Origin: Thermoanaerobaculales bacterium
Lineage (GTDB): Bacteria > Acidobacteriota > Thermoanaerobaculia > Thermoanaerobaculales > Sulfomarinibacteraceae
DNA: 64,000 nucleotides
Assembly: GCA_035358815.1 (NCBI GenBank)
Contig: DAOPQC010000003.1
Location: 310,001-374,000 of the forward strand
Direction of reading: 5' to 3'
The notes beneath the pieces were generated by a model that saw only the letters and a program-made list of their open reading frames with translations, was not told where the DNA came from and did no database searches. A program made the translations under genes and the position numbers. This document shows, piece by piece, positions 50,064 to 59,764 of the stretch. Within the stretch, counting starts at the first letter, position 1, and the number at the start of each line of letters is the position of its first letter.

Positions 50064-53000
50064 ATGTCTCGTCGATTGGTCGCCGCATGTGTGGGTGCGA
50101 TCCTCTTGTCGTCGATCGATCTGAAGGCCGGCTGCCCGGAGGCGGTCAGTCGCTTGCCCGCCGGGCCGATCTACGCGATCGCCATCTCTGGTGACCATGC
50201 CTACCTTGGGAGCCGCTCCGACCTATTCGTTGCCGATGTCTCGGATCCGTCGGCGCCGCATGTGGTGGGCGGACTCGGCCTGTTGAACTCCCTACAAGGA
50301 GGAGCTATCGCGATCTCGGAGAGCTACGCCTACGCGGCGAACGGCGAGGCTGGACTCCGGGTGATCGACGTGAGCGCACCATCGGCGCCGGTTGAGGTCG
50401 GCTTCGTCGACACGCAGGGCGGCGCCAGAGACGTCGCGGTGTCGGGCGGCCACGCCTACGTCGCTGATTCTTGGGCGGGTCTCCTGGTGATCGATGTGAG
50501 CACGCCTTCGGCGCCGGTCGAGGTGGGGGCTCTTCTCAGTACTGCACGTTCTGCGAGAAGTGTGGCGCTGTCGGACGGATACGCGTTCGTTTCGTGGACA
50601 GTTGGTTCTTCCGACGACGGTGGCCTCAGTGTCATCGACGTGAGCACGCCGTCCGATCCCGTGGAGGTGGGCTTCCTCGACTTGCCGGACCCCGCTGATG
50701 ATATTGCGGTGTCGGGTGGATACGTCTACGCCGCTGAGTCTCGTGGTGTCAGGGTGATCGACGTCAGCACGCCGTCGGAGCCGGTGGAGGCTGCCTTCGT
50801 CAACACGGGCTATACGCACGGAGTCGTGGTGTCGGGTGAGTTCGCGTACGTCGCAGGGTCGGCGAGTGGAGGGAAGGGGTTTCTCTGTGTCCTCGATGTG
50901 CGCGCGCCGCCGATGCCGGTCGTGACGGGTTGCCTCGTTCTCCCGGACGGCGCCTGGGGGGTTGCAGCGTCGAGCGACCATGCCTTCGTCGCGGACTCCG
51001 ACGCCGGTCTGCGAGTGATCGACGTGAGCGTGCCGACGGCGCCGATCGAGGTTGGGATCTACGACACGCGGGACAGTGCTTCGGATGTCGCGGTCTCGGG
51101 CGCCTACGGGTACGTCGCGTTCCAGGATGGTCTGCAGGTGGTCGACGTGAGCACGCCGTCAGAGCCGGCCGAGGTTGGCTTCCTTGCCTTTCCTGATGTG
51201 CCATACCCTGATCGTGATGTCGCCGTGTCGGATGGATTCGCCTACATCGTTGACGTCGATGGCCTCCGGGTGATCGACGTGAGTACGCCGTCCGAACCGG
51301 TGGAAGCGGGCTTTGTCACCACGCCGGGGGTGGCGGGGGGAGTCGCGGTCTCGGGTGGATACGCATACGTTGTCGGGAGCGATTTCTGGGTTATCGACGT
51401 CAGCACGCCGCCCCAGGCGGTGATGGTGGGCTCCGTCGCCACGCCGGGAGGGATGGCCGGCGCCGTTGCGGTGTCCGACGGGTACGCGTATGTGGCGGAC
51501 TCCTCGGACGACTCTGTTTCCCTTCTGGTGATCGACGTGGGCGTTCCCGCTGCCCCGGTCGTGGTGGGCGCTGCGGGATGGGGAAACCCGCACGCTTGGG
51601 GTCATGGCCGGGGTGTCGCGGTGTCGGGCAGCCATGCCTACGTCGCCAGCGGGATTTTCGGTCTGCGGGTCATCGACGTGAGCGTGCCGTCCGCGCCGGT
51701 CGAGGTGGCCGTCTTCGAGACGCCGGCGGCTGTCGATGTCGAAGTGTCGCGCGGCTACGCCTACGTGATGTGTGGAGCTTACATAATCTGTGGAGCCAAG
51801 GGCCTTGACGTGTTCGATATCACCTTGCCGTCTGCGCCCTTCGAGGCAGGATCGTACGCCACCCCGGGAGTCGGCAAAGGTGTCGCGAGCGCGAATGGGC
51901 ACGTGTTCGCGGTGGGCGGTGACGTCGGGCTGATGGTGTTCAAGGAGTGTGAGCGCGGTACGTTTCCGGACGGCCGCGAGAGCTTTATTCCGGCAGCAGC
52001 ACTCGCAGCCGGCGCCCAGGGCGCCTTCTTCCAGACTGATGTCGAGATCAACAACACCGAGGCAGTCGAGGCCAACGTCATCATCCAGTGGCTACCCCGC
52101 GGCGAGGACAACTCCAACCCGGTGAGCTCCGACCCGATCAACCTCCCTGCCGGCCAGAGCCTGCGCTGGGAGAACGTGCTCAGCGGGCTGTTCGGGCTCG
52201 GTCCCGGTTCGGTCGGCGCCCTCAAGCTCATGGCGAGCCGTCCCTCGGTGATCGGCATGAGCCGCACCTACAACCTGCCCGAAGGCAAGACGGCCGGCAC
52301 CTTCGGCCAGGGCCTGCCCGCCGTCCGGACGACCGAGATGATCCAGGGCACCGCACCGCAGCGCATCATCTTCCTGAGCGAGAACGACGACTCCCGCGCC
52401 AACGTCGGCTGCGTCAATGGCTCCAGCGATTCAGTGCGGATCAACCTCGGGGTCTTCGACGCCGAGGGCACGTTCCTCGAGACCAAGACCATGGACCTGG
52501 GGCCCTACTCCAACAACCAGATCAACCGGGTCTTCCGGGACTATCAGCCGGTCAACGGCTACGTCGAGGTCTGGGCCGACAGCGACGATGCCCTCTACTA
52601 CTGCTACGGCTCGATGCTCGACAATCTCACGTCCGACCCGACCACGATCCTGCCCCAGGTGCCGTCGGACGACGTCAGCTTCATCCCGGCCGCGGCGCTC
52701 GCCGCAGGTCTCGAGGGCGCGTTCTTCGAAACCGACGTCGACCTCAACAACGCCGGCTCGACCGACATCACCTTCCGGCTGGTGTGGCTGCCGCGGGGAG
52801 AAGACAACAGCGAGCCGGTCTCGAGCGAGACCTTCTCGCTCGCCGCCGGATCCGGCGTGCGCTACGCCAACGTGCTCGACGAGGTCTTCGGACTCGAGCC
52901 GGACCAGGTCGGCGCCTTGGCGGTGGAGGCGAGCGGATCGGAGCTCTTGGCGATGAGCCGGACCTTCAACCTGCCGTCGGCCAAGGTGGCCGGCACCTTC

Positions 53001-53357
53001 GGCCAGGAGCTGCCCGGCATCCCGGCCGACCGGATGATCGCCTCAGGGGTGAAGAAGCGGATCATCTTCATGAACGAGAATGACGACGTCCGCTCCAACG
53101 TGGGCTGCATCAACGGCGTCGGCACTGAGGTCGCGATTGCGATCGAGCTTTACGGCTCGGACGGCGTCAAGCTCGAGACGAAGTACATGATGCTGCCGCC
53201 CTACTCCAACCGGCAGATCAACGGTATCTTCCAGGACTACGCGCCGGTGAACGGCTACGTCGATGTCCGGACCTGGACCCCGGACGCCCGGATCTACTGC
53301 TTTGGCTCGGTCCTCGACAACACGACATCCGACCCGACCACCGTCCTGCCGCAGTAA
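50064..53357 (+). CDS. Secreted LVIVD-repeat beta-propeller protein with duplicated C-terminal module
   Basis: 1097 residues, secreted (signal peptide LVAACVGAILLSS). Residues about 30-640 hold 14 LVIVD repeats of about 40 residues with the pattern VAVSGGYAYVAD, GLRVIDVSTPSAPVEVG; 14 fits two seven-bladed propellers. Then two copies of a module of about 230 residues (each starting FIPAAALAAG, containing TDV-NN, LPRGEDNS, AGTFGQ, NVGC-NG, Y-PVNGYV, and ending DNxTSDPTT-LPQ). No anchor is visible. GGAGG lies 7 nt before ATG 50064. A surface or exported binding/adhesion role is inferred; the enzymatic function, if any, is unknown. Confidence 0.85.
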   Translation: MSRRLVAACVGAILLSSIDLKAGCPEAVSRLPAGPIYAIAISGDHAYLGSRSDLFVADVSDPSAPHVVGGLGLLNSLQGGAIAISESYAYAANGEAGLRVIDVSAPSAPVEVGFVDTQGGARDVAVSGGHAYVADSWAGLLVIDVSTPSAPVEVGALLSTARSARSVALSDGYAFVSWTVGSSDDGGLSVIDVSTPSDPVEVGFLDLPDPADDIAVSGGYVYAAESRGVRVIDVSTPSEPVEAAFVNTGYTHGVVVSGEFAYVAGSASGGKGFLCVLDVRAPPMPVVTGCLVLPDGAWGVAASSDHAFVADSDAGLRVIDVSVPTAPIEVGIYDTRDSASDVAVSGAYGYVAFQDGLQVVDVSTPSEPAEVGFLAFPDVPYPDRDVAVSDGFAYIVDVDGLRVIDVSTPSEPVEAGFVTTPGVAGGVAVSGGYAYVVGSDFWVIDVSTPPQAVMVGSVATPGGMAGAVAVSDGYAYVADSSDDSVSLLVIDVGVPAAPVVVGAAGWGNPHAWGHGRGVAVSGSHAYVASGIFGLRVIDVSVPSAPVEVAVFETPAAVDVEVSRGYAYVMCGAYIICGAKGLDVFDITLPSAPFEAGSYATPGVGKGVASANGHVFAVGGDVGLMVFKECERGTFPDGRESFIPAAALAAGAQGAFFQTDVEINNTEAVEANVIIQWLPRGEDNSNPVSSDPINLPAGQSLRWENVLSGLFGLGPGSVGALKLMASRPSVIGMSRTYNLPEGKTAGTFGQGLPAVRTTEMIQGTAPQRIIFLSENDDSRANVGCVNGSSDSVRINLGVFDAEGTFLETKTMDLGPYSNNQINRVFRDYQPVNGYVEVWADSDDALYYCYGSMLDNLTSDPTTILPQVPSDDVSFIPAAALAAGLEGAFFETDVDLNNAGSTDITFRLVWLPRGEDNSEPVSSETFSLAAGSGVRYANVLDEVFGLEPDQVGALAVEASGSELLAMSRTFNLPSAKVAGTFGQELPGIPADRMIASGVKKRIIFMNENDDVRSNVGCINGVGTEVAIAIELYGSDGVKLETKYMMLPPYSNRQINGIFQDYAPVNGYVDVRTWTPDARIYCFGSVLDNTTSDPTTVLPQ

Positions 53358-53403
53358 CGCGGGCGACAACCAATGCCAACCAGCGGGGGCTCCGGCCCCG
53401 TTC

Positions 53404-53431
53404 TCTTGTGGAGGCGGCCATCCTGGCTGCC
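53404..53431 (-). repeat. Copy of the dispersed GGCAGCC unit
   Basis: On the minus strand GGCAGCCAGGATGGCCGCC then TCCACAAGA. A second partial copy (GGCAGCCAGGATGG) follows at about 53433-53446. The flank 53447-53520 contains related words (GGCAGCCTGGAAGGCTGCGC). It lies 3' of the propeller gene, between convergent genes. Confidence 0.7.
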
Positions 53432-53575
53432 TTCCATCCTGGCTGCCAGCTGGCAGGCTGAAAGCCCACGCTGCACGGCAGCCTGGAAGGCTGCGCTACA
53501 AGCTGCTGGCTGGAGGCCCGCGCCGCCCCCGCCCGGTGTCTGGCTTGAGGATCTCCGTGCGCGGCGCCGAGTGGC

Positions 53576-54322
53576 CTACCAGGAGACGCCGGGCGCAGTC
53601 CCGAGGTAACTGTCGGAGGCGAGCTGGTCGAGCATGAAGGAGGCGACGTCGCCGCGGGCGATCCGCACGGTCCGCAGGAAGCTCCCGACACCGCGTCCGT
53701 GGCGGTATCGGCCCCTGGCCTCGCCGTTCGTCAGCACCCCCGGCCGCACGATCACCCACTCCACCCCGCTCCCGGCGATCAGCCTCTCCTGCCGCGTCTT
53801 GTCCCAGAAGTAGAAGGGCAGGATCAGCGGGATGACGAAGAAGGTGTAATAGAGGCCCATCCGCCCGGCGCTGTCGCCGATCCCGAGCGAGGTCTCGCAG
53901 ATCAGCCGGGGGACTCCGTGAGCCTCGATGGCGCCGAGGATGTTCCGGGTGCCCTCGGAGAGGATCCGGGTCGGGTAGAAAAAGCGCTTGTGGCCGAGCG
54001 CGGACAGCACCGCGTCCTGGCCGCGCACAGCCTCTCCGACCGCCGCCGGGTCGAGCACGTCGCCGCGAACGACCGCCAGCCTCGGGTGGTCGATCTGAAG
54101 CCGCGAGGGATCTCGGACCAGCGCCGTCACCGCGTAGCCGCGCTCGAGCGCCTGCTTCACGAGCTGCCGACCGGTTCCACCGGTCGCGCCGATGATCAGG
54201 ATCCGAGACGGCTTCTGGGTGGGAGCCGCGCTCACGGACCCAGTCCGCGTCCGGTGCCCGGCCCGCGCCAGCGCAGCCGTGAAAATGAGCGCGTACGCCA
54301 TGAAGAGCAGAAAGACCGTCAT
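53576..54322 (-). CDS. NAD(P)-binding SDR/NmrA-like protein with N-terminal membrane helix
   Basis: 248 residues. A short hydrophobic N-terminus (TVFLLFMAYALIFTAALARA) may be a membrane anchor. The Rossmann motif is ILIIGATGGTGRQLVKQALE, followed by ALVRDPSRL, GDVLDPAAV and VLSALGHKRFF. The NmrA/atypical SDR pattern ends with VEWVIVRPGVLTNGEARGRY. No catalytic Tyr-x3-Lys is evident, so it may act as an NAD(P)-sensing or reductase protein. Physiological role unknown. Confidence 0.82.
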   Translation of the reverse strand: MTVFLLFMAYALIFTAALARAGHRTRTGSVSAAPTQKPSRILIIGATGGTGRQLVKQALERGYAVTALVRDPSRLQIDHPRLAVVRGDVLDPAAVGEAVRGQDAVLSALGHKRFFYPTRILSEGTRNILGAIEAHGVPRLICETSLGIGDSAGRMGLYYTFFVIPLILPFYFWDKTRQERLIAGSGVEWVIVRPGVLTNGEARGRYRHGRGVGSFLRTVRIARGDVASFMLDQLASDSYLGTAPGVSW

Positions 54323-54407
54323 GAGCTGATTCTCTCATCCATCCAACGCTGCGAATCAAGCGCGCCGGATCACGTTCAACGCCGCCAGGCGCCAGATGAG
54401 GTGCCCG

Positions 54408-54866
54408 TCAGACGATCCGGCCGCGGCGGATCGACTGGATCAGCTCGTCGAGCTGCTGGAGGAAGCGCGAGCGGTCGCGCTTGGTGACCGGCGGCGGCCC
54501 GCCGGTCATCTCGCCCGCACCCCGCATCCCCGCCAGCAGGTCGCGGGTCGCCACGGCCTGGCCGATGTTGCCGTCGGTGAATGGCTTCCCGGTTGGGCCG
54601 ATGACGCGGGCGCCCGCCTTCAGGCAGCGGCTCGCGAGCGGGATGTCGGCGGTGATCACGACATCGCCGGGACGGACCCGCTCGACGATCCAGTCGTCGG
54701 CCGCATCGAGCCCTTCGGCGACCAACTCGAGAGCAAGCCATGGCTCTTCCGGAACGCGCATCCACGAGTTCGCCACCAGGGTGACTCCGAGGCCATACCG
54801 GCGGGCGACGCGGTACACCTCCTGCTTGACCGGACACGCGTCGGCGTCGACGAAGATGTGCGTCAA
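54408..54866 (-). CDS. YaiI/YqxD family protein (DUF188)
   Basis: 152 residues with the family signature THIFVDADACPVKQEVYRVA, ADDWIVERVRPGDVVITADI, GKPFTDGNIGQAVATRDLL and GGPPPVTKRDRSRFLQQLDE. The fold is PIN-like; function is not established. Two starts are possible. TTG 54866 has GGAGG 8 nt upstream and fits the family N-terminus. GTG 54887 overlaps the stop of the upstream GFA gene (GTGA). I prefer TTG. Confidence 0.83.
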   Translation of the reverse strand: MTHIFVDADACPVKQEVYRVARRYGLGVTLVANSWMRVPEEPWLALELVAEGLDAADDWIVERVRPGDVVITADIPLASRCLKAGARVIGPTGKPFTDGNIGQAVATRDLLAGMRGAGEMTGGPPPVTKRDRSRFLQQLDELIQSIRRGRIV

Positions 54867-54883
54867 GGGGCGAGCCTCCGAGC

Positions 54884-55279
54884 TCACTCGTGGTGCTCGA
54901 TGCCGTCGGGCAGGCCGACCCAGGAGTGCTTGCGCGACTCGTAGACCGAGACCCACGGCGCCGGGAAGTCCGGGTCGGCGAAGGCGCCGATCGGCACCGC
55001 GACCAGCTCGGGCTGGTCCTCGGACTGGTAGTAGATGGTCGAGCCGCAGGTCGGGCAGAAGTGGAAGCGGATCGCGTTGCCGCTGTCGGCGATCCGTCGG
55101 TAGGCGGTGCTCGCACCCCTGATCTCGACGTCGGCCTTGCGGAACCTGGCTTGCGCCCCGAAGGCGCTGCCGGTCCGGCGCTGGCACTCCAGGCAGTGGC
55201 AGACCGAGATCCGCACCGGCTCGCCGTGAACGATCACCGAGAGCTGCCCACAGCTGCACGCGGCGTGTCGGATAGTCAT
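54884..55279 (-). CDS. GFA-family zinc protein
   Basis: 131 residues. Zn-binding cysteines appear as AACSCGQLSVIVHG, VCHCLECQRRTGSAFGAQAR and HFCPTCGSTIYYQ. The end ADPDFPAPWVSVYESRKHSW is common in GFA proteins. ATG 55279; the frame upstream to 55777 is a shadow. It is transcribed towards the YaiI gene and divergently from the EF-Tu-like gene. Confidence 0.9.
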   Translation of the reverse strand: MTIRHAACSCGQLSVIVHGEPVRISVCHCLECQRRTGSAFGAQARFRKADVEIRGASTAYRRIADSGNAIRFHFCPTCGSTIYYQSEDQPELVAVPIGAFADPDFPAPWVSVYESRKHSWVGLPDGIEHHE

Positions 55280-55417
55280 CGCTCTGGTCCTCCCCTCGCC
55301 GGCGAACACCAGCCATTGTACGGGCCGCGCGGTTGCGGTGACCGGCCCGCCGGCGCTAACCTGATGGCAGCACCCTGATCCGCGCGGCCTCGCCGCGCAC
55401 AGCGAGAGGATTGCGCC

Positions 55418-55675
55418 ATGGCTGAGATCGAGGTCGGCGTCGTCATTCACTACTTCGGCAAGATCGGCGTCGCCGCGGTGCGCGTCACCGCCGGCGACAT
55501 CAAGGTTGGGGACACCATCCGCGTCAAGGGCCACACCACCGACCTCACCCTGACCATCGCCTCGATCCAGATGGAGCACGGGTCGGTGCCGAGCGCGCGC
55601 GCCGGCGACGATGTCGGCATCAAGGTGCCGGGGATCGCCCGCGAGCACGACGCGGTCTTCAAGATCGTCGACTGA
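55418..55675 (+). CDS. Small EF-Tu domain-2-like protein
   Basis: 85 residues, a single beta-barrel like domain 2 of translation GTPases. It begins AEIEVGVVIHYFGKIGVAAV and includes LKVGDTIRVKG-type IKVGDTIRVKGHTTDLTLTI, then VGIKVPGIAREHDAVFKI. There is no GTPase domain. Such stand-alone proteins occur in several phyla and are annotated as translation elongation factor-like; role unknown. GAGAGG lies 9 nt before the ATG. Confidence 0.82.
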   Translation: MAEIEVGVVIHYFGKIGVAAVRVTAGDIKVGDTIRVKGHTTDLTLTIASIQMEHGSVPSARAGDDVGIKVPGIAREHDAVFKIVD

Positions 55676-55713
55676 CCCGCTGCGGCCATCCCGCCGGCGG
55701 TTGGTGAGAGGTC

Positions 55714-56133
55714 CTACTGCGGCGGTGCGAGGACACCCTCGATGATGTCGGTGTTCTGGGCGTCGAGGATTTTCCACGCCCCGCCCCTGCGCTGCAGGAG
55801 CGTCATCAGGACTCCCCTCCTCGCGGAAAGAGCTTCTCCGGACGGGCTGACGTGTCCCGTGAGCTCCCAGCGGCAGCGAGCGATGGCGATGTCGCTCTCG
55901 AGGAAGCGGACTGCGATCTCGCCGATCGCGAGGCGGCTGTTCTTGAAGATCGTGGCATGGGTCGCCGCGTGGGCGCGCTCAATCTCCTCGCGCCCTCTCC
56001 ACCATAGCCCGACGACGTTGACGAACTCCGCATCCTCGGCGAACAGCTCGCCGAACGACTCCATGTCGTGACGATTCCAGCACTCGCTGAACGCCTGCGC
56101 GACGCTCTCGACACCCGTGCGATCCTCGCTCAT
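55714..56133 (-). CDS. SnoaL/SgcJ-type NTF2-fold protein
   Basis: 139 residues. NTF2-like core: VAQAFSECWNRHDMESFGEL, FAEDAEFVNVVGLWWRGREE, and the C-terminal strand GAWKILDAQNTDI. It matches the SgcJ/EcaC group, often annotated as oxidoreductases but mostly uncharacterised. ATG 56133 gives MSEDRTGVES; upstream in-frame sequence to 56442 has no homology and looks non-coding. Confidence 0.82.
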   Translation of the reverse strand: MSEDRTGVESVAQAFSECWNRHDMESFGELFAEDAEFVNVVGLWWRGREEIERAHAATHATIFKNSRLAIGEIAVRFLESDIAIARCRWELTGHVSPSGEALSARRGVLMTLLQRRGGAWKILDAQNTDIIEGVLAPPQ

Positions 56134-56517
56134 CGATCGTCTCCTCGTCGCTCCGAAATCAACTTCATCGGCTGGCACCATCGTGCCGTCACTGGCCTCC
56201 GCGCGCGAGCCCGGACCCGACGTCCCGTCGAACGCAACCTCCCCGGCAGGCGGCTGCATTGCGTTCCCGCGTCCGGCGCGGATGCGGCTTCGCCGCTGGC
56301 TTGGCCGAGACCTGAGCCGACATCCAGTGCCTGGCTTGATGATCTTTCGAAGCTGAGTCGATGAGTTTGAACCACCGCCGTGCTGAGAACCGACCCGTCG
56401 GTGGATCCACGCGATTCGGGAGTCTCGTTCCACGATTTGCATGGATTAACGGGCCATCCCATGACCCTGGCCGTGGCCGCCTCCGAGATGGTCGTCAGGC
56501 GAGCGGGGACCTCGATT

Positions 56518-56658
56518 CGGGAACGGGAACGGGAACGGTTGGGGGCGGGCGGGCGCGTGGTTCATTGCCCCGCTGCCCCACTGTCCAGCGCCCCGGGCGC
56601 GGATGCGGGCAAACCCATCGTGCGCGCCGTTGCGGGAACGGGGACGGGAACGGGAACG
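56518..56658. repeat. Hexamer and octamer arrays 5' of SgcJ-like gene / 3' of glyA
   Basis: CGGGAA words at 56518-56538 and 56632-56658, CGGGCG/CGGATG/CGGGCA at 56594-56611, and three octamers (TCATTGCC, CCGCTGCC, CCACTGTC) at 56562-56585. All G-rich hexamers here are on the + strand. The 534-nt gap 56134-56667 shows no gene; 56134-56510 holds nothing recognisable. Confidence 0.75.
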
Positions 56659-56667
56659 AAGGAAAAC

Positions 56668-57965
<1,298 letters not shown>

Positions 57966-57969
<4 letters not shown>

Positions 57970-58415
57970 TTCTCCTCCTGACGGCCGGTCGGCGGCTCGA
58001 TCAGGCCGGCCCGGCGCTGGTGGCGGCCGCCCTCGAAGGCGGTGTCAAGGAACACCTCGACGATCTGCAGCGCCACCCCGGCCCCGATCACCCGGCCTCC
58101 CATGCACAGCACGTTGGCGTCGTTGTGGCGGCGCGCCATCTCGGCGGTATAGGCGTCGTGGCAGACGGCGGCCCGGATCCCGGGATGCCGGTTGGCGGCC
58201 ATGCTCATCCCGATGCCGGTGCCGCAGACCAGCACCCCGCGGTCGGCGCGGCCGGCCGTGATCTCGGCCGCGAGGAGGTGCGCATACTCCGGGTAGTCGA
58301 CCGAGGCGTCGTCGAACGGGCCGAGGTCGCGGTACTCCTCGCCGCGCGCCTCGAGCAGGCGGACGACCTCGGCCTTCAGCCCGACCCCAGCGTGGTCCGA
58401 AGCGAGCACGATCAT
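57966..58415 (-). CDS. rpiB: Ribose-5-phosphate isomerase B
   Basis: 149 residues. It interconverts ribose-5-P and ribulose-5-P in the pentose phosphate pathway. SDHAGVGLKAEV at the N-terminus, the catalytic Cys in VLVCGTGIGMSMAANRHPGI and the HNDANVLCMGGRVIG block are standard. It lies between dgt and glyA with 4-nt overlaps on both sides. Confidence 0.95.
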
Positions 58416-59764
58416 CGGTCGTCTCCCCAGAAGGTCTGATCCGCCGCCGGCTGCTCCAGGGCCCGGTACTCCTCGAGCGCGAAGCGGTCGCTCATGCCGG
58501 CGATGTGGTCCGCGACCAGCCGCGCGAACCCGGGAGAGGCATGGTATCGGCTCGCCACCTCGCCCGCAACCGACGCCATCGGCAGGTCCCGCAGGTAGGG
58601 GAAGCCGAGCTCGTCGCGGGCGCGCAGCAGCACGTAGGTGGGCAAGGTCAGCGGGTTGGTCCAGAAGGCGCGATAGAGCGCCGTGATCACCTTGCGCGCC
58701 CGCCAGTCCTGCCGGTTGACCGTCGCATGGTTGATGATGAAGCGGTAGATGAAGGCCTTGAGCTCGCCGAACAGCTCATCGGCGTCTCCGGACAGCCAGA
58801 CCGTGGTCTGCGACACCTCCCGCGAGCGCGCGACCCACCCATCGTGGCCGGAGATGCCGTGGCGCGAGCAGAAGCGCTCGATGCGGTGCGCCGAGGCTTC
58901 GATCACGTCGGTGACGAACAGTCGGATCATGCCCCGCACGAGCAGGTGTTGGCGCAGCCAGCGCCGCCGCTCATCGCGCAGCGGCCCGCCGACCTCAGCG
59001 ATCACCCGGCGCGCCACCTCGAGCTCCTCGACCGCGTCGAGGCCCACCGCGCCGGCACGCAGCCCGTCCTCGAGGTCGTGGGTCTGCTGCGCGATCTCGT
59101 CGCCGGCCGCCACCGCCTGGCCCTCGAGGTGGCACGGCCGGTCCAGCGCGAGGCTTGCGGCGTCCTCGACCGGGAACGGGAAGCCGACCTTCCACGTGGT
59201 GTGCTTCAGGATCCCCTCGCGCACCTGGTCGGCGAGGCCGAGCCCCGGCCGCTGGTAGCGCCGCTCGAGCAGGTCGACCACCCGCAGCGACTGGTAGTTG
59301 TGCTTGAAGCCGCCGACCTCCCCGGTCACGGCGGCCGGCAGCGCCAGATCGGGGCTTCCGCCACGAAGGATCTCGTCGAGCACCTTCTCGCCGGTGTGGC
59401 CGAACGCGGTGTGGCCGACGTCGTGGGCGAGCGCGACCGCCTCCACCAGGTCCTCGTTGAGGCCGAGTGAGCGGGCGATGGTGCGGCCGAGCTGGCCGAC
59501 CTCGAGGGTGTGGGTGAGGCGGGTGCGCGGATGGTCGGCGACGTGGGGCACGAAGACCTGGGTCTTGTGCTTGAGGCGGCGGAAGGCGCGCGAGTGGAGG
59601 ACCCGGTCGCGGTCGCGCTGGAACGCCAGCCGGTAGTCCGCGGGGGAGCCCTCGTCCTCGCCGCCGCGCCGCGTCGCCTCCGACGAGCGGATCGCGAACA
59701 GGGCCAGCCGCCGCGCCTCGTCGGCCTCGAGCTCCTGCCGGCCGCGGAACAGGCCGCCGCTCAC
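58412..59764 (-). CDS. dgt: dGTPase-like HD triphosphohydrolase
   Basis: 450 residues. It hydrolyses dNTPs to nucleoside and triphosphate and may affect dNTP balance. The HD motifs are HSRAFRRLKHKTQVF, TRLTHTLEVGQLGRTIARSL, ALAHDVGHTAFGHTGEKVLD and FKHNYQSLRVVDLLE. The C-terminal half includes the YRFIINHATVNRQD segment. The GTG at 59764 overlaps the folC stop (GTGA); longer upstream sequence in this frame shadows folC. Substrate preference is unknown (type 2 dGTPase-like). Confidence 0.9.
   Translation of the reverse strand: MSGGLFRGRQELEADEARRLALFAIRSSEATRRGGEDEGSPADYRLAFQRDRDRVLHSRAFRRLKHKTQVFVPHVADHPRTRLTHTLEVGQLGRTIARSLGLNEDLVEAVALAHDVGHTAFGHTGEKVLDEILRGGSPDLALPAAVTGEVGGFKHNYQSLRVVDLLERRYQRPGLGLADQVREGILKHTTWKVGFPFPVEDAASLALDRPCHLEGQAVAAGDEIAQQTHDLEDGLRAGAVGLDAVEELEVARRVIAEVGGPLRDERRRWLRQHLLVRGMIRLFVTDVIEASAHRIERFCSRHGISGHDGWVARSREVSQTTVWLSGDADELFGELKAFIYRFIINHATVNRQDWRARKVITALYRAFWTNPLTLPTYVLLRARDELGFPYLRDLPMASVAGEVASRYHASPGFARLVADHIAGMSDRFALEEYRALEQPAADQTFWGDDR

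Noticed and set aside
53377..53400. Terminator after the propeller gene (CGGGG/CCCCG stem)
   Set aside because: Only a 5-bp stem with a 7-nt loop and a broken T tract; too weak to list.
56134..56442. N-terminal extension of the SgcJ-like protein
   Set aside because: No NTF2 homology in the extension, and the family N-terminus begins at ATG 56133.
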